Positions 1 to 8,739 of a stretch of 64,000 nt of DNA are shown in pieces. Position numbers and translations under genes: made by a program. This DNA is from UBA3946 sp002385755 (lineage in GTDB: Bacteria > Bacillota_I > Bacilli_A > ML615J-28 > CAG-698), in NCBI GenBank assembly GCA_050953085.1, contig JBMNLX010000009.1, positions 186,001-250,000 on the forward strand, read 5' to 3'. Within the stretch, counting starts at the first letter, position 1, and each line of letters opens with the position of its first letter. The notes beneath the pieces are model-generated. The model was not told where the DNA came from, ran no database searches, and saw only the letters and a program-made list of their open reading frames with translations.

Positions 1-80
1 GCGTAGCCCACGCCCCGGCATTCGAGCACGATATATTCTCCCCTTACAACCTTCACTGTTCCTTTCAGGTAATTAATCAA
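1..80 (-). CDS. ruvA: RuvA N-terminus (partial), Holliday junction DNA-binding protein
   Basis: The gene runs off the left edge. The 26 visible codons read LINYLKGTV...EYIVLECRGVGY, the typical N-terminal OB-fold strand of RuvA, including the GVGY motif. A TTG start is chosen because AAGGCGG lies about 7 bases upstream; an in-frame GTG three codons earlier is possible but overlaps that ribosome site. RuvA forms the tetramer that holds Holliday junctions while the RuvB motor migrates the branch. It is divergent from ruvB here, whereas the two are usually co-directional. The short length limits confidence, but the match is characteristic. Confidence 0.8.
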   Translation of the reverse strand, partial: MINYLKGTVKVVRGEYIVLECRGVGY

Positions 81-104
81 TTTCTTCACCGCCTTGTTGT
101 AATC

Positions 105-133
105 ATTATATCACAGGGGCTGCGGTTTGTAAA
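105..133 (-). promoter_or_regulatory. Sigma-A-type promoter for ruvA
   Basis: On the minus strand TTTACA (128-133) is followed after exactly 17 bases by TATAAT (105-110), about 25 bases before the ruvA start. The ruvB promoter would have to share this same short divergent region. Confidence 0.65.
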
Positions 134-158
134 TTGCGAGAATAGAAATGAGGAAAGT

Positions 159-1157
159 ATGGAAAATAACAACGATATAAGCTTACGTGAATATGATTTG
201 AGCCTGCGGCCGAAGCGTCTTGAGGAGTATATCGGTCAGGAAGCGATCAAAGAGATGCTTAACGTATTTATCACTTCCGCCCTGACGCGCGAGGAAACGC
301 TCGATCATGTGTTGCTATACGGGCCTCCCGGTTTAGGAAAGACGACGCTCGCCCACATTATCGCGAACGAAATGAGCGCGCAAATCTATAGCGTCGCGGC
401 GCCGTCTTTGGACCGCGTCGGCGATTTGGTCGCCATTCTTTCCAAACTCAACGCCGGCGATTTCCTTTTTATCGACGAAATCCACCGCCTGCCGCGGGTC
501 GTCGAGGAAGTATTGTATTCGGCGATGGAAGACTATGTCGTCAATGTCATCGTCGGAAAGGACGCGACCGCCAACACGATTAAGATAGTTTTACCGCCGT
601 TTACATTGGTCGGGGCGACGACCCGTTGCGGGGATATCACCGCGCCGCTGCGCGACCGTTTCGGCATCGTTCACCAGATCAATTATTACCCGCCGGCGGA
701 AATCATGGAAATCGTCAAGCGGACCTCGCGGGTCTTCGCTTTCGCAATCGATGAAGACGCCGCCTGGGAAATCGCCAAGAGATCGCGCGGCACGCCGCGG
801 ATCGCCAACCGGCTTTTCCGCCGCGTCCGTGATTTCGCCCAATTTGAGGACCCGGATTGCGAGAAAATCAGCCTGCCCGTCACGATGACGGCCCTAACAA
901 AACTCAACATCGACGAGGCGGGGCTGAACGAGACGGATTACCGTTACCTTTTGGCGATTATCGAGATGTTCGGCGGCGGCCCGGTCGGACTCAACGCCTT
1001 GGGCTCGGCGATTTCCGAGGACCTGACGACTCTTGAGGACGTGTACGAGCCGTATTTGTTGCAGGAGGGGTTTATCGTCAGGACGCCGCGGGGACGGATC
1101 GCGACGCAAAAAGCATACGATCATTTGGGAATAAAACATGAAAACAGATTATTTTGA
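159..1157 (+). CDS. ruvB: Holliday junction branch migration helicase RuvB
   Basis: This AAA+ ATPase drives branch migration with RuvA and RuvC. At 332 residues it has the normal family length. Visible motifs are Walker A GPPGLGKT (55-62), Walker B DEIH (106-109), the RuvB signature GATTR (152-156), arginine-finger region LRDRFG (164-169) and the C-terminal winged-helix motif GGGPVGLNAL. The ATG start has GAGGAAA just upstream. The end overlaps queA by 20 bases, so ruvB-queA-tgt is one transcription unit, a common order in Bacillota. Confidence 0.97.
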   Translation: MENNNDISLREYDLSLRPKRLEEYIGQEAIKEMLNVFITSALTREETLDHVLLYGPPGLGKTTLAHIIANEMSAQIYSVAAPSLDRVGDLVAILSKLNAGDFLFIDEIHRLPRVVEEVLYSAMEDYVVNVIVGKDATANTIKIVLPPFTLVGATTRCGDITAPLRDRFGIVHQINYYPPAEIMEIVKRTSRVFAFAIDEDAAWEIAKRSRGTPRIANRLFRRVRDFAQFEDPDCEKISLPVTMTALTKLNIDEAGLNETDYRYLLAIIEMFGGGPVGLNALGSAISEDLTTLEDVYEPYLLQEGFIVRTPRGRIATQKAYDHLGIKHENRLF

Positions 1158-2157
1158 TTATGATTTGCCGGAAGAATTAATCGCGCAAACGCCGCCGGAT
1201 AAAAGGACGAATTCTCGGCTGATGATTCTTGACCGCCAAAGCGGGCAAATAATAGACGACCATTTTTATAACCTTCCCGCCTATTTGACCGCGAACGATA
1301 TCCTCGTTTTCAATGACACTTTGGTTATCCCGGCCCGGCTGTTCGGCGTTAAAACGGATACCGGCGCTCGGATTGAGATTTTGCTTTTGAAAGAGGAAGC
1401 CGGCGGGTGGGAAGTTCTCGCGCGTCCGGCGCGGCGACTCAAGCCGGGAACGGTTATTGATTTTAACGGGATAATGACCGGCGAGATCGTCGAAAAACGC
1501 GACGAAGGACGATGTCTTGTCCGTTTCGATTACGAGGGAATCTTTTTGGAAGTTCTCGAGCGGTTGGGAAAAATACCGCTCCCCCCGTATATCCGCGGAG
1601 AAATCGACGATCCCGGCCGTTACCAGACGGTATATGCCGCTCGCGCCGGCAGCGCGGCTGCGCCGACGGCCGGTCTTCATTTTGATCGCGGTCTTTTGGA
1701 GAAAATAAAATCGGCGGGCGTCGGCGTTTGCTTCGTGACGCTTCATATCGGTCTTGCGACTTTTCGGCCCGTCACCGAAACCGACGTTCGCGAACATAAG
1801 ATGCACAGCGAGTTTTATTGCCTGCCGGAGGAGACGGCGTCCATGCTTAGACGCGCCCGGAAACTGGGAAAACGGATTATCGCCGTTGGAACGACATCGG
1901 CCAGGACCTTGGAGGCGGTCTATTCCCGGCACGGTTTTTTCCGCGCCGAAAGCGCGGAAACCGATATCTTTATCTATCCCGGTTATCGTTTTAAAGCCGT
2001 CGACGCGCTTATCACCAATTTTCATTTGCCGCGCTCTACCCTGTTGATGATGGTAAGCGCCTTTTACGACCGGGAAAAAATCCTCGCGGCTTATCGCCAC
2101 GCGATCGAGATGGGTTACCGGTTTTTCTCGTTCGGCGACGCGATGTTTATCGTTTGA
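1138..2157 (+). CDS. queA: S-adenosylmethionine:tRNA ribosyltransferase-isomerase
   Basis: QueA transfers and rearranges the ribosyl part of SAM onto preQ1 in tRNA to make epoxyqueuosine. The 339-residue length is normal. The protein starts MKTDYFDYDLPEELIAQ, a family hallmark, and contains PTAGLHF and the C-terminal TNFHLPRSTLLMMVSAF motif. It overlaps the end of ruvB and is followed after 10 bases by tgt, so two consecutive queuosine-pathway enzymes are co-transcribed. Confidence 0.97.
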   Translation: MKTDYFDYDLPEELIAQTPPDKRTNSRLMILDRQSGQIIDDHFYNLPAYLTANDILVFNDTLVIPARLFGVKTDTGARIEILLLKEEAGGWEVLARPARRLKPGTVIDFNGIMTGEIVEKRDEGRCLVRFDYEGIFLEVLERLGKIPLPPYIRGEIDDPGRYQTVYAARAGSAAAPTAGLHFDRGLLEKIKSAGVGVCFVTLHIGLATFRPVTETDVREHKMHSEFYCLPEETASMLRRARKLGKRIIAVGTTSARTLEAVYSRHGFFRAESAETDIFIYPGYRFKAVDALITNFHLPRSTLLMMVSAFYDREKILAAYRHAIEMGYRFFSFGDAMFIV

Positions 2158-2167
2158 AAGGTGAATT

Positions 2168-3301
2168 ATGGTTATCGAATATCGTTTGATTAAAGAAAGC
2201 AATGAATGCATGGCCCGCCTCGGGGAAATTAAAACCCCGCACGGTACGTTCCCGACGCCAATGTTTATGGCCGTCGGCACCCAGGCGACGGTCAAAACCC
2301 TGACGCGAGAAGAGTTGGAGGACGCCGGGGCTCGGATTATCCTCGGCAACGCCTATCATTTGTGGACGCAACCCGGGCATTTGCTCATCAAGGAAGCCGG
2401 CGGTTTGCATAAATTCATGAACTGGCCGCGCCCGATCTTGACGGATTCCGGCGGGTTTCAAGTCTTCAGTCTCGCTCAGCTGCGCGATATCGGCGAGGAC
2501 GGCGTTACTTTTCGTCATCATAAAAGCGGCGAGAAACTGCATTTGACGCCGGAGTTGTCGATCGAGATTCAAAACGCTCTCGGGTCCGACATTATGATGG
2601 CTTTCGACGAATGCCCGCCTTACCCGGCGAGTTATGATTATCTTAAAAATTCGGTCGAGCGAACAATCCGTTGGGCGAGGCGATGCAAAAAGGCTCACCG
2701 CAATCCCGACAGCCAAGGTCTTTTCGGCATCGTCCAGGGCGGGGAATACCGCGATTTACGCGCCCATTGCGCGCGGGAATTGATTGATATCGGGTTTGAC
2801 GGTTACGCCGTCGGCGGCCTGAGCGTCGGCGAGCCGAAAGAAATCCAAAACCGCGTTTTGGAAGAAACGACGCCGCTTCTTCCCAAGGACAAGCCGCGCT
2901 ACTTAATGGGCGTCGGCTCGCCCGGGATGATTTTGGACGCGGTCGAAAGGGGAATCGATATTTTCGATTGCGTTCTCCCGACCCGAATCGCCCGCCACGG
3001 CACGGCGATGACAAGTCGCGGCCGGCTGATCGTCCGAAACAAGGAGTTTGAACACGACCACACGCCCCTTGATCCGGCGTGCGACTGCTATACTTGCCGG
3101 CATTATACGAAAGCCTACCTGCGTCATTTATTTAAAGCGCGGGAAATGCTTGGCCACCGCCTGCTTTCGCTTCATAACGTAAGGTTTTTGATTAAGCTCA
3201 CGGAAAGGATCCGCGCGGCGATTGCCGGGGACAGTTTTTACCGGTTGAAAGAAGAGATATATCGGGAATACGGGTTGTATGAAAATGAAAAGGATTTTTA
3301 A
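2168..3301 (+). CDS. tgt: tRNA-guanine transglycosylase
   Basis: Tgt exchanges guanine 34 for preQ1 in tRNAs with GUN anticodons. TDSGGFQ carries the general acid/base Asp93 and FDCVLPTR the nucleophile Asp267. The zinc site is CxCxxC at 305/307/310 with His336, so all catalytic and metal residues are present. The 377-residue length is normal. GAAAGGTG precedes the ATG. It sits directly after queA. Confidence 0.97.
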   Translation: MVIEYRLIKESNECMARLGEIKTPHGTFPTPMFMAVGTQATVKTLTREELEDAGARIILGNAYHLWTQPGHLLIKEAGGLHKFMNWPRPILTDSGGFQVFSLAQLRDIGEDGVTFRHHKSGEKLHLTPELSIEIQNALGSDIMMAFDECPPYPASYDYLKNSVERTIRWARRCKKAHRNPDSQGLFGIVQGGEYRDLRAHCARELIDIGFDGYAVGGLSVGEPKEIQNRVLEETTPLLPKDKPRYLMGVGSPGMILDAVERGIDIFDCVLPTRIARHGTAMTSRGRLIVRNKEFEHDHTPLDPACDCYTCRHYTKAYLRHLFKAREMLGHRLLSLHNVRFLIKLTERIRAAIAGDSFYRLKEEIYREYGLYENEKDF

Positions 3302-3302
3302 A

Positions 3303-4214
3303 ATGAAACGAATATTTATAATGATAATATTTGTTATTGTTCTCTCCGTTTTGGGCGGCTGTAAATTGGAAAACCGGGTCATTGAAAACGAGAACGCGAT
3401 CGCGTTCCGTTTTCCCGCCGCGTACCGGCAATACCTTCCTTACGAAGAGATTCCGGAATTCACGCTTAATTTTGACGGCGTGATTTACACCAACATTGAC
3501 GCCAGCACGGAAAACAGAATCGTCTTTTCCAAAAACGATGATTTTTACTTAAGCGAGGTCATCGCTTCCCTGCTCGCCGAGTACGAAGGACGAACGTATT
3601 TCCGGGTTCTCGCAACGGCGAAAAAAACGGAAACGAAAATGAACAATCTCGTTCCCGGAAAAGACGGCAAGTTGAAGCACGAAACCGTGGTTCTCCCCGT
3701 CTCCGGCGGCGAGATCTGCGACGAGCTCGCTTATATCCGCTTGGATAACGGTCTTGTTTTGTCTCTTGAGTACCGGCGCTTTAACTCCGATTATTTCGGG
3801 ACGGACAAAACTTACTATGCCTGGCCCGTAACCCGGCCGCTTAACGCCGTTCTCCACTTCCCGCTTTTGTTGCGGGAAAAAGACGGCGGCGAGAAGGAGT
3901 TGCTTATCGTTCCCCTTCCCGACAAGGTCATTTACCGGCTTGGCGTCGGCGAGAAAGTCCCGCTAGCCAATATTCTGAAAAAGAAAGACTTTCTTGACGT
4001 TTTCTATAAAACATACACATATCCCGATCACAGCATGGACCCGCGCGCGGGCGAGGAGTTTAATCTTGAGGAAAACATCAAGAAAGTCAAGGATTATTAT
4101 ATTGACAATCACCAGGGAAGGCATGAGAACGAAAAGTTTGTTTTCACTTATTTGGGAAAGAATTTTTTCGTCACCTTTCACAGCGAATATTTCGTTATCG
4201 ATTATTTATCGTAA
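3303..4214 (+). CDS. Uncharacterised lipoprotein
   Basis: The ATG at 3303 is preferred over an in-frame ATG at 3279 inside tgt, because AAAAGGA lies 8 bases upstream and the protein then starts with a compact signal (MKRIFIMIIF...) ending in the lipobox LGGC. The mature part of about 280 residues is mixed alpha/beta, acidic, and without a domain I recognise. It is cotranscribed with tgt and followed by an intrinsic terminator. In many Bacillota this position holds yajC, and this protein does not resemble YajC. Function is unknown; surface attachment is inferred from the lipobox. Confidence 0.75.
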   Translation: MKRIFIMIIFVIVLSVLGGCKLENRVIENENAIAFRFPAAYRQYLPYEEIPEFTLNFDGVIYTNIDASTENRIVFSKNDDFYLSEVIASLLAEYEGRTYFRVLATAKKTETKMNNLVPGKDGKLKHETVVLPVSGGEICDELAYIRLDNGLVLSLEYRRFNSDYFGTDKTYYAWPVTRPLNAVLHFPLLLREKDGGEKELLIVPLPDKVIYRLGVGEKVPLANILKKKDFLDVFYKTYTYPDHSMDPRAGEEFNLEENIKKVKDYYIDNHQGRHENEKFVFTYLGKNFFVTFHSEYFVIDYLS

Positions 4215-4239
4215 AACCGGGTTAATTCCGGTTTTTTTT
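4213..4239 (+). terminator. Intrinsic terminator of the ruvB-queA-tgt unit
   Basis: The inverted repeat ACCGG / CCGGT (4216-4220 with 4228-4232) is followed by seven T residues, immediately after the lipoprotein stop codon. Confidence 0.8.
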
Positions 4240-4296
4240 ATGTCCCGGGCGGTTCTTATCATAAAATACAAAGTAGGCAAATAAAATTAAGTGGTG

Positions 4297-5403
4297 ATGG
4301 TCTTGCATCGACGGAGGATAGATATCTGGTTATTGGCCGCGATTATCGCGTTGTCATTAATCGGATTATTAATGGTATACAGCGCGAGCAACGTCATCGC
4401 CCTGGCGGAACATAACGACCGGCTATATTATTTCAAAAGACAATTAATTTTTTTAATTCTTGGGTATCTATTGATGTACTTTATTGCGCAAATGAATATA
4501 ATAAAGTATCAGAAGTACGCGGCCGCGGTATTTTTGTTCTGCCTGGTCCTGCTTTTGATAGTCTTGATCCCGGGAATCGGCATCGTCCGCGGCGGGGCGC
4601 GCAGCTGGATCGGTTTTAAGGGCTTTTCAATCCAACCTTCGGAATTTATCAAGCTCGGACTGATAGGGATTTACGCGAAATATTTGAGCGATAATTACCC
4701 GGACATGAAAAAGTTCAAGAATTTTTTAATGCTTTTTTCCCTGGCCGTGGTAATATTTTTAATCGTGATGCTCCAGCCTGATTTCGGGACGGGACTGATT
4801 ATTATCGCCGCGGCGGCGGTCATGATTTATATCGGCGGCGTGCCGCTGAGATATTTCGTTTTGATTCTCAGTATCGGTCTCTGCGGCGTCGCCCTCCTGA
4901 TCATCAGCGCACCTTACCGAATCGCGAGAATCGCGGCTTTTATCAACCCCTGGCAGGATCCCTTGGGGAGCGGGTTTCAGGGCATCCAATCCCTGTTCGC
5001 GATTACGCCGGGCGGGTTGTTCGGTCACGGGTTCAATAAAAGCATGCAAAAGCATTTTTTTCTCCCCGAGCCGCAAAACGATTTTATTTTCGCGATATTA
5101 TTGGAGGAGTTCGGCCTGCTCGGCGGCGTTATCGTCATGGCGCTTTATTTTATCGTGATCTACCGTTCCATTCGCATCGGCCTTTCCGCAAACAACAATT
5201 TTCTCTTGTTTTTGTGCGTCGGGATCGCCGCGGCGCTGGCGGTTCAGGTGATAATCAACGTCGCCGTCGTCGTCGGCCTGCTTCCCGTGACGGGCATCAC
5301 CCTGCCGCTTTTCAGTTACGGCGGTTCCTCGCTTGTCCTAACTTTGGTAAGCCTGGGGGTTATCCTGAGCGCGAGCAAGTACCGTAATTATGATTACGGG
5401 TAG
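4297..5403 (+). CDS. ftsW: SEDS-family peptidoglycan polymerase FtsW (or RodA)
   Basis: This polytopic membrane protein of about 368 residues belongs to the SEDS glycosyltransferases that polymerise lipid II. It has the N-terminal MVYSASN motif, several long hydrophobic helices, and the C-terminal signature PVTGITLPLFSYGGSSL. FtsW is chosen over RodA because murG and murB follow directly, as in dcw clusters. The start is uncertain: GTG 4291, ATG 4297 and TTG 4303 are all in frame and no ribosome site clearly selects one. Confidence 0.88.
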   Translation: MVLHRRRIDIWLLAAIIALSLIGLLMVYSASNVIALAEHNDRLYYFKRQLIFLILGYLLMYFIAQMNIIKYQKYAAAVFLFCLVLLLIVLIPGIGIVRGGARSWIGFKGFSIQPSEFIKLGLIGIYAKYLSDNYPDMKKFKNFLMLFSLAVVIFLIVMLQPDFGTGLIIIAAAAVMIYIGGVPLRYFVLILSIGLCGVALLIISAPYRIARIAAFINPWQDPLGSGFQGIQSLFAITPGGLFGHGFNKSMQKHFFLPEPQNDFIFAILLEEFGLLGGVIVMALYFIVIYRSIRIGLSANNNFLLFLCVGIAAALAVQVIINVAVVVGLLPVTGITLPLFSYGGSSLVLTLVSLGVILSASKYRNYDYG

Positions 5404-5414
5404 GAGGGGAGAAT

Positions 5415-6500
5415 ATCGGGAAAAAAATCGAGCGCATTTTGTTTGCCGGCGGCGGAACGCTCGGGCATATATTGCCGGTGGCGCCGGTCGCGCGGGCGTT
5501 AAGGGAGGCTAACCCGGGCATAAAGATTTATTTCGTCGGCACGATGAAGGGGCTGGAAAGGGATTACGCGGAAAGAGAAGGTCTTTTCACGCGCGCTTAT
5601 TATTTCGATTCCCGAGGTTTTCGGCGCGGGTTCTCCCCGGCAAATATCGTCGCGCTGTATAAACATTTCAAAAACTATTTTAAAAGTCGGCGGCTTCTCC
5701 GAAAAATTGCCCCCGATATCGTCGTCGGGATGGGAGGATACGTCTCGGGCGCAGTCGTCGCGGCGGCGGTCGCCCGGAAAATAAAGACCGCGATCCACGA
5801 GCAAAACAGCGTCTACGGTTTTACGAATCGCGTTTTACGAAAGAAAGTAGACAAAGTGCTTTTATCCTACGACATAGAAAAGAACGAAAAAACCTTTCTC
5901 GTCGGCAACCCCCGCTTAAGCGAGATTTACCGCCGCTATCGCGACCAAATTAGGCAGGTTGACGAGAAAACCCTTCTCGTCGTCGGCGGGAGCCGCGGCG
6001 CCGGCGGAATCAACGACTTGATTATCGGGCTGAAGGATGAATTGCGGGAAAAAGGGATTAAGGTCACGCTGATTACCGGAAACAATTATTATCGGAAAAA
6101 TATTAAAAAAATTGAGAACTTGGGAGATGATTTTTTCTCGGTAAGACCTTTCGTTGATAATTTGCCGGCGATAATGCTTTCCGCCGGGGCTGTCGTTAGC
6201 CGCGCCGGGGCGACGACGCTCGCGGAAATAACGGCTCTAAAGAAAGTAAGTCTTTTAATCCCCTCTCCTTATGTCGCGGGGAATCACCAGGAGAAAAACG
6301 CGGCGACGCTCGCCGAAAGAGGGGCGGCGCTCATGCTTAAAGAGACGGAAATGAACCGGGAAAACATGCTGGCGATGATAACGGAACTGTTGGAAAACAA
6401 AGCGTTGCGCAAAAGCATCATCAATAACCTGAATTTTATCGCCGATATTGACGCCTGCGATAAATTCGTAAATCAATTAAACGAGATGATTGATAAATGA
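5415..6500 (+). CDS. murG: UDP-GlcNAc:lipid I N-acetylglucosaminyltransferase MurG
   Basis: MurG converts lipid I to lipid II on the inner membrane face. The GT-B fold signatures are present: N-terminal FAGGGTLGHILP and the C-terminal donor-site region with SRAGATTLAE and ...PSPYVAGNHQEKNA. The usual GGTGGH glycine loop has Leu in place of its second Gly pair member (GGTLGH). The first standard codon is TTG 5439, but it has no ribosome site and would cut off beta-strand 1. GAGGGGA at 5404-5410 points to the in-frame ATC at 5415, giving IGKKIERILFAGGG, the expected N-terminus. The coordinates use that non-standard start, or a substituted ATG. Confidence 0.88.
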   Translation: MGKKIERILFAGGGTLGHILPVAPVARALREANPGIKIYFVGTMKGLERDYAEREGLFTRAYYFDSRGFRRGFSPANIVALYKHFKNYFKSRRLLRKIAPDIVVGMGGYVSGAVVAAAVARKIKTAIHEQNSVYGFTNRVLRKKVDKVLLSYDIEKNEKTFLVGNPRLSEIYRRYRDQIRQVDEKTLLVVGGSRGAGGINDLIIGLKDELREKGIKVTLITGNNYYRKNIKKIENLGDDFFSVRPFVDNLPAIMLSAGAVVSRAGATTLAEITALKKVSLLIPSPYVAGNHQEKNAATLAERGAALMLKETEMNRENMLAMITELLENKALRKSIINNLNFIADIDACDKFVNQLNEMIDK

Positions 6501-7399
6501 CGGAAATAAAAAAATTTATTCTAGATAATCGCCTGGGCAAGGTTTTTGAAAACAAAACTTTCCGCGATTACACGACTATAAAAGTCGGGGGGAAGATCCG
6601 GCTCGTATATATGCCGAACACGATCGATAATTTTCTCCGCTTTTATGAGCATTTTCGAAAATACGATTACCCGCTTTTTATAATCGGTTTCGGAAGCAAT
6701 GTCCTCGCCAGCGATCGCGATTTTCCCGGCGTCGTCGTTTCTTTTCGCGATTTGGACGTCTTGTATTTCCGAATCGGCGGAAAAGTGAAAGCCTATCCCG
6801 GCTGTCCCGTCGTCCGTCTCGCTTATGACCTCGCCAAGGCGGGGTACGGCGGCGGCGAGTTCTTGTCGGGGATACCCGCGACGGTCGGCGGCGCCGTTTA
6901 CATGAACGCCGGCGCCAACGGTAGCGAGATTAAGGATATCTTGATCAAGGCGCGGCTTTTGGGAAACGGGGGAGCGACGGTTTACGAGACGAAAGACTTG
7001 GATTTTTCTTATCGCAAATCCAGGCTGCAGGCGGAGAATCTCATATGCCTTGAGGCAGATTTTGTTTTCGAAAAAGAAGCGGAACCGGGCGCCGCCTTAA
7101 AACGGATCGCCGAGCTAAAAAAAACGCGGCGGAAAACCCAGCCGATTGAGAAACTTTGCGCCGGATGCACATTTCATAACCCGCCCGGGATGTATGCCTG
7201 GCAGCTAATCGACCGCATCGGCTTTCGCGGTTATCAAATAAACAAGGCGCAGGTATCGAATAAGCACGCGAATTTTCTTATTAACAACGGCGGCGCGACG
7301 AGCGATGACATGATCAAACTGATCGAGCTGATTAAAGAAAAAGTAAAGGAACGGTTCGATATTGACTTGGAATGCGAATGGGTCTTGGTGAATTTCTAA
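6497..7399 (+). CDS. murB: UDP-N-acetylenolpyruvoylglucosamine reductase
   Basis: This FAD enzyme reduces enolpyruvyl-UDP-GlcNAc to UDP-MurNAc with NADPH. The FAD-binding region contains GFGSNVLASD and GIPATVGGAVYMNAGANG. The YRKS segment and the AGCTFHNP motif mark the active site; Cys occupies the position that is Ser in the E. coli enzyme, a known variation. At 300 residues it fits the short type II form. The start ATG overlaps the murG stop (ATGA). Confidence 0.95.
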   Translation: MTEIKKFILDNRLGKVFENKTFRDYTTIKVGGKIRLVYMPNTIDNFLRFYEHFRKYDYPLFIIGFGSNVLASDRDFPGVVVSFRDLDVLYFRIGGKVKAYPGCPVVRLAYDLAKAGYGGGEFLSGIPATVGGAVYMNAGANGSEIKDILIKARLLGNGGATVYETKDLDFSYRKSRLQAENLICLEADFVFEKEAEPGAALKRIAELKKTRRKTQPIEKLCAGCTFHNPPGMYAWQLIDRIGFRGYQINKAQVSNKHANFLINNGGATSDDMIKLIELIKEKVKERFDIDLECEWVLVNF

Positions 7400-7426
7400 T
7401 TAATTCTAAATATTTTATAAATATTG

Positions 7427-7455
7427 TTTATTTTTGATTACATATATGTTATAAT
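7427..7455 (+). promoter_or_regulatory. Promoter for ftsZ
   Basis: TATAAT at 7450-7455 has an extended -10 (TG one base upstream). TTTATT 17 bases upstream is a weak -35. It lies in an AT-rich gap of 111 bases between murB and ftsZ, 55 bases before the ftsZ start. Confidence 0.6.
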
Positions 7456-7510
7456 TAAATATATTAATGGACTTATACCAGCATAAAGAGCATTATTTGG
7501 GAGGGCTTCT

Positions 7511-8650
7511 ATGTTCAGTCAAGATGCATTCAATGAAAAACCGATATTGAAAGTGGTCGGCATCGGCGGCGGCGGCGGTAACGCCGTTAACCGAATGATT
7601 GAAAACGACGTGAAAGGCGTCGAATTTGTCGTTATTAACACCGATGCCCAAGTTTTGCGTCTTGCGAAAGCGGAAACCCGTTTACAGATTGGGAAACAGC
7701 TGACCAAAGGTCTTGGCGCCGGCGCAGATCCGGAAATTGGGCGGAAAGCGGCCGAGGAATCGATCGACGAGATCCGCGAAATATTGCGCGGCAGCGATAT
7801 GGTATTTATCACCGCCGGCATGGGCGGCGGCACCGGAACCGGCGCGGCTCCGATTGTCGCGCAGATTGCGCAAGATCTTGGCGCCCTGACGGTCGCTATC
7901 GTCACCAAGCCGTTTTCCTTCGAAGGCCGTAAGCGGATGGCGCAGGCGATTAATGGTTTGGAAAATCTTAAGCCGCATGTCGACACGTTAATCGTCGTGC
8001 CGAACGATAAGCTTTTATACTTGACTGACAAAAACACCCCGATGCTCGAAGCCTTCCGCGAGGTTGACAACGTTCTCCGCCGCGGCGTGCAGGGGATTGC
8101 GGAAATCGTCGCTATTCCCGGCCTGATTAACGTTGATTTTGCTGACGTCCGTAACGTTATGAAAAACAAGGGAACCGCCCTGATGGGCATCGGCATCGCC
8201 TCCGGCCCCAACCGGGCGATCGAGGCCGCCCGCAAGGCGATCCGCAGCCCGCTTTTGGAAATCGACATCAACGGCGCCACCGACGCCATCGTCTTTATTA
8301 CGAGCGACGTCGATATCGCGATGCACGAGGTGGTCGAGGTTATGACGGAAATCCAAAACGCCTCGACTTCGGAGATAGACATTGTTTGCGGGACCGGCTT
8401 TAATATTGACTTGCAGGGCGAGTTGATCGTCACGGTTATAGCCACCGGGTTTGACACCGGCGCCACGAGCGAGGTGGAAAGCACCCTCGGATTCCCGGTA
8501 TACAAGCCGGAAGAACAACCGTTAAAGCCGACGCTTATTCCCGAGCCCGACGAGGAAATAAAAACCGGGCAATCCTCGACGAAAGACAAAAAAGAGCGGC
8601 CGAAAGGCGATCCTAATATACCTACTTGGCTTAAAAACCGCTTTAAGTAA
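7511..8650 (+). CDS. ftsZ: Cell division GTPase FtsZ
   Basis: FtsZ is the tubulin homologue that forms the cytokinetic ring. The tubulin signature GGGTGTG is at 105-111, the N-terminal nucleotide-binding glycines at 19-23, and the T7-loop Asp region (NVDFADVRNVM) near 207. The C-terminal tail ends in IPTWLKNRFK, the peptide that binds membrane tethers such as FtsA or SepF. At 379 residues it is normal. GGGAGGG precedes the ATG. ftsA and ftsQ are not next to it. Confidence 0.98.
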   Translation: MFSQDAFNEKPILKVVGIGGGGGNAVNRMIENDVKGVEFVVINTDAQVLRLAKAETRLQIGKQLTKGLGAGADPEIGRKAAEESIDEIREILRGSDMVFITAGMGGGTGTGAAPIVAQIAQDLGALTVAIVTKPFSFEGRKRMAQAINGLENLKPHVDTLIVVPNDKLLYLTDKNTPMLEAFREVDNVLRRGVQGIAEIVAIPGLINVDFADVRNVMKNKGTALMGIGIASGPNRAIEAARKAIRSPLLEIDINGATDAIVFITSDVDIAMHEVVEVMTEIQNASTSEIDIVCGTGFNIDLQGELIVTVIATGFDTGATSEVESTLGFPVYKPEEQPLKPTLIPEPDEEIKTGQSSTKDKKERPKGDPNIPTWLKNRFK

Positions 8651-8675
8651 AAGCCGGCGACGCCGGTTTTTTTTT
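8651..8675 (+). terminator. Intrinsic terminator of ftsZ
   Basis: The stem CCGGC / GCCGG with loop GAC (8654-8666) is followed by nine T residues. Confidence 0.88.
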
Positions 8676-8687
8676 ATGCAACTAATA

Positions 8688-8722
8688 TCCGACAAATTCT
8701 TAAGTCCATGTTCGGGTATAAT
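8688..8722 (+). promoter_or_regulatory. Candidate Spo0A-controlled promoter of spoIIGA-sigE
   Basis: Read on the minus strand, 8688-8697 gives ATTTGTCGGA, one mismatch from the Spo0A box core TTTGTCGAA. TATAAT lies at 8717-8722, 19 bases downstream, with no good -35 at 17 bases. This resembles the B. subtilis spoIIG promoter, where a phosphorylated Spo0A site lies at an abnormal -35. The arrangement is seen; the regulator is inferred. Confidence 0.55.
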
Positions 8723-8739
8723 CACAATGAGGGTGAAGT

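Noticed and set aside
7519..8589. 356-codon open frame antisense to ftsZ
   Set aside because: It is a mirror of the strong codon bias of ftsZ, has no ribosome site or family features, and overlaps an essential gene completely. Similar long antisense frames opposite queA (1177-2349) and the binding-protein gene (58125-59066) are rejected for the same reason.
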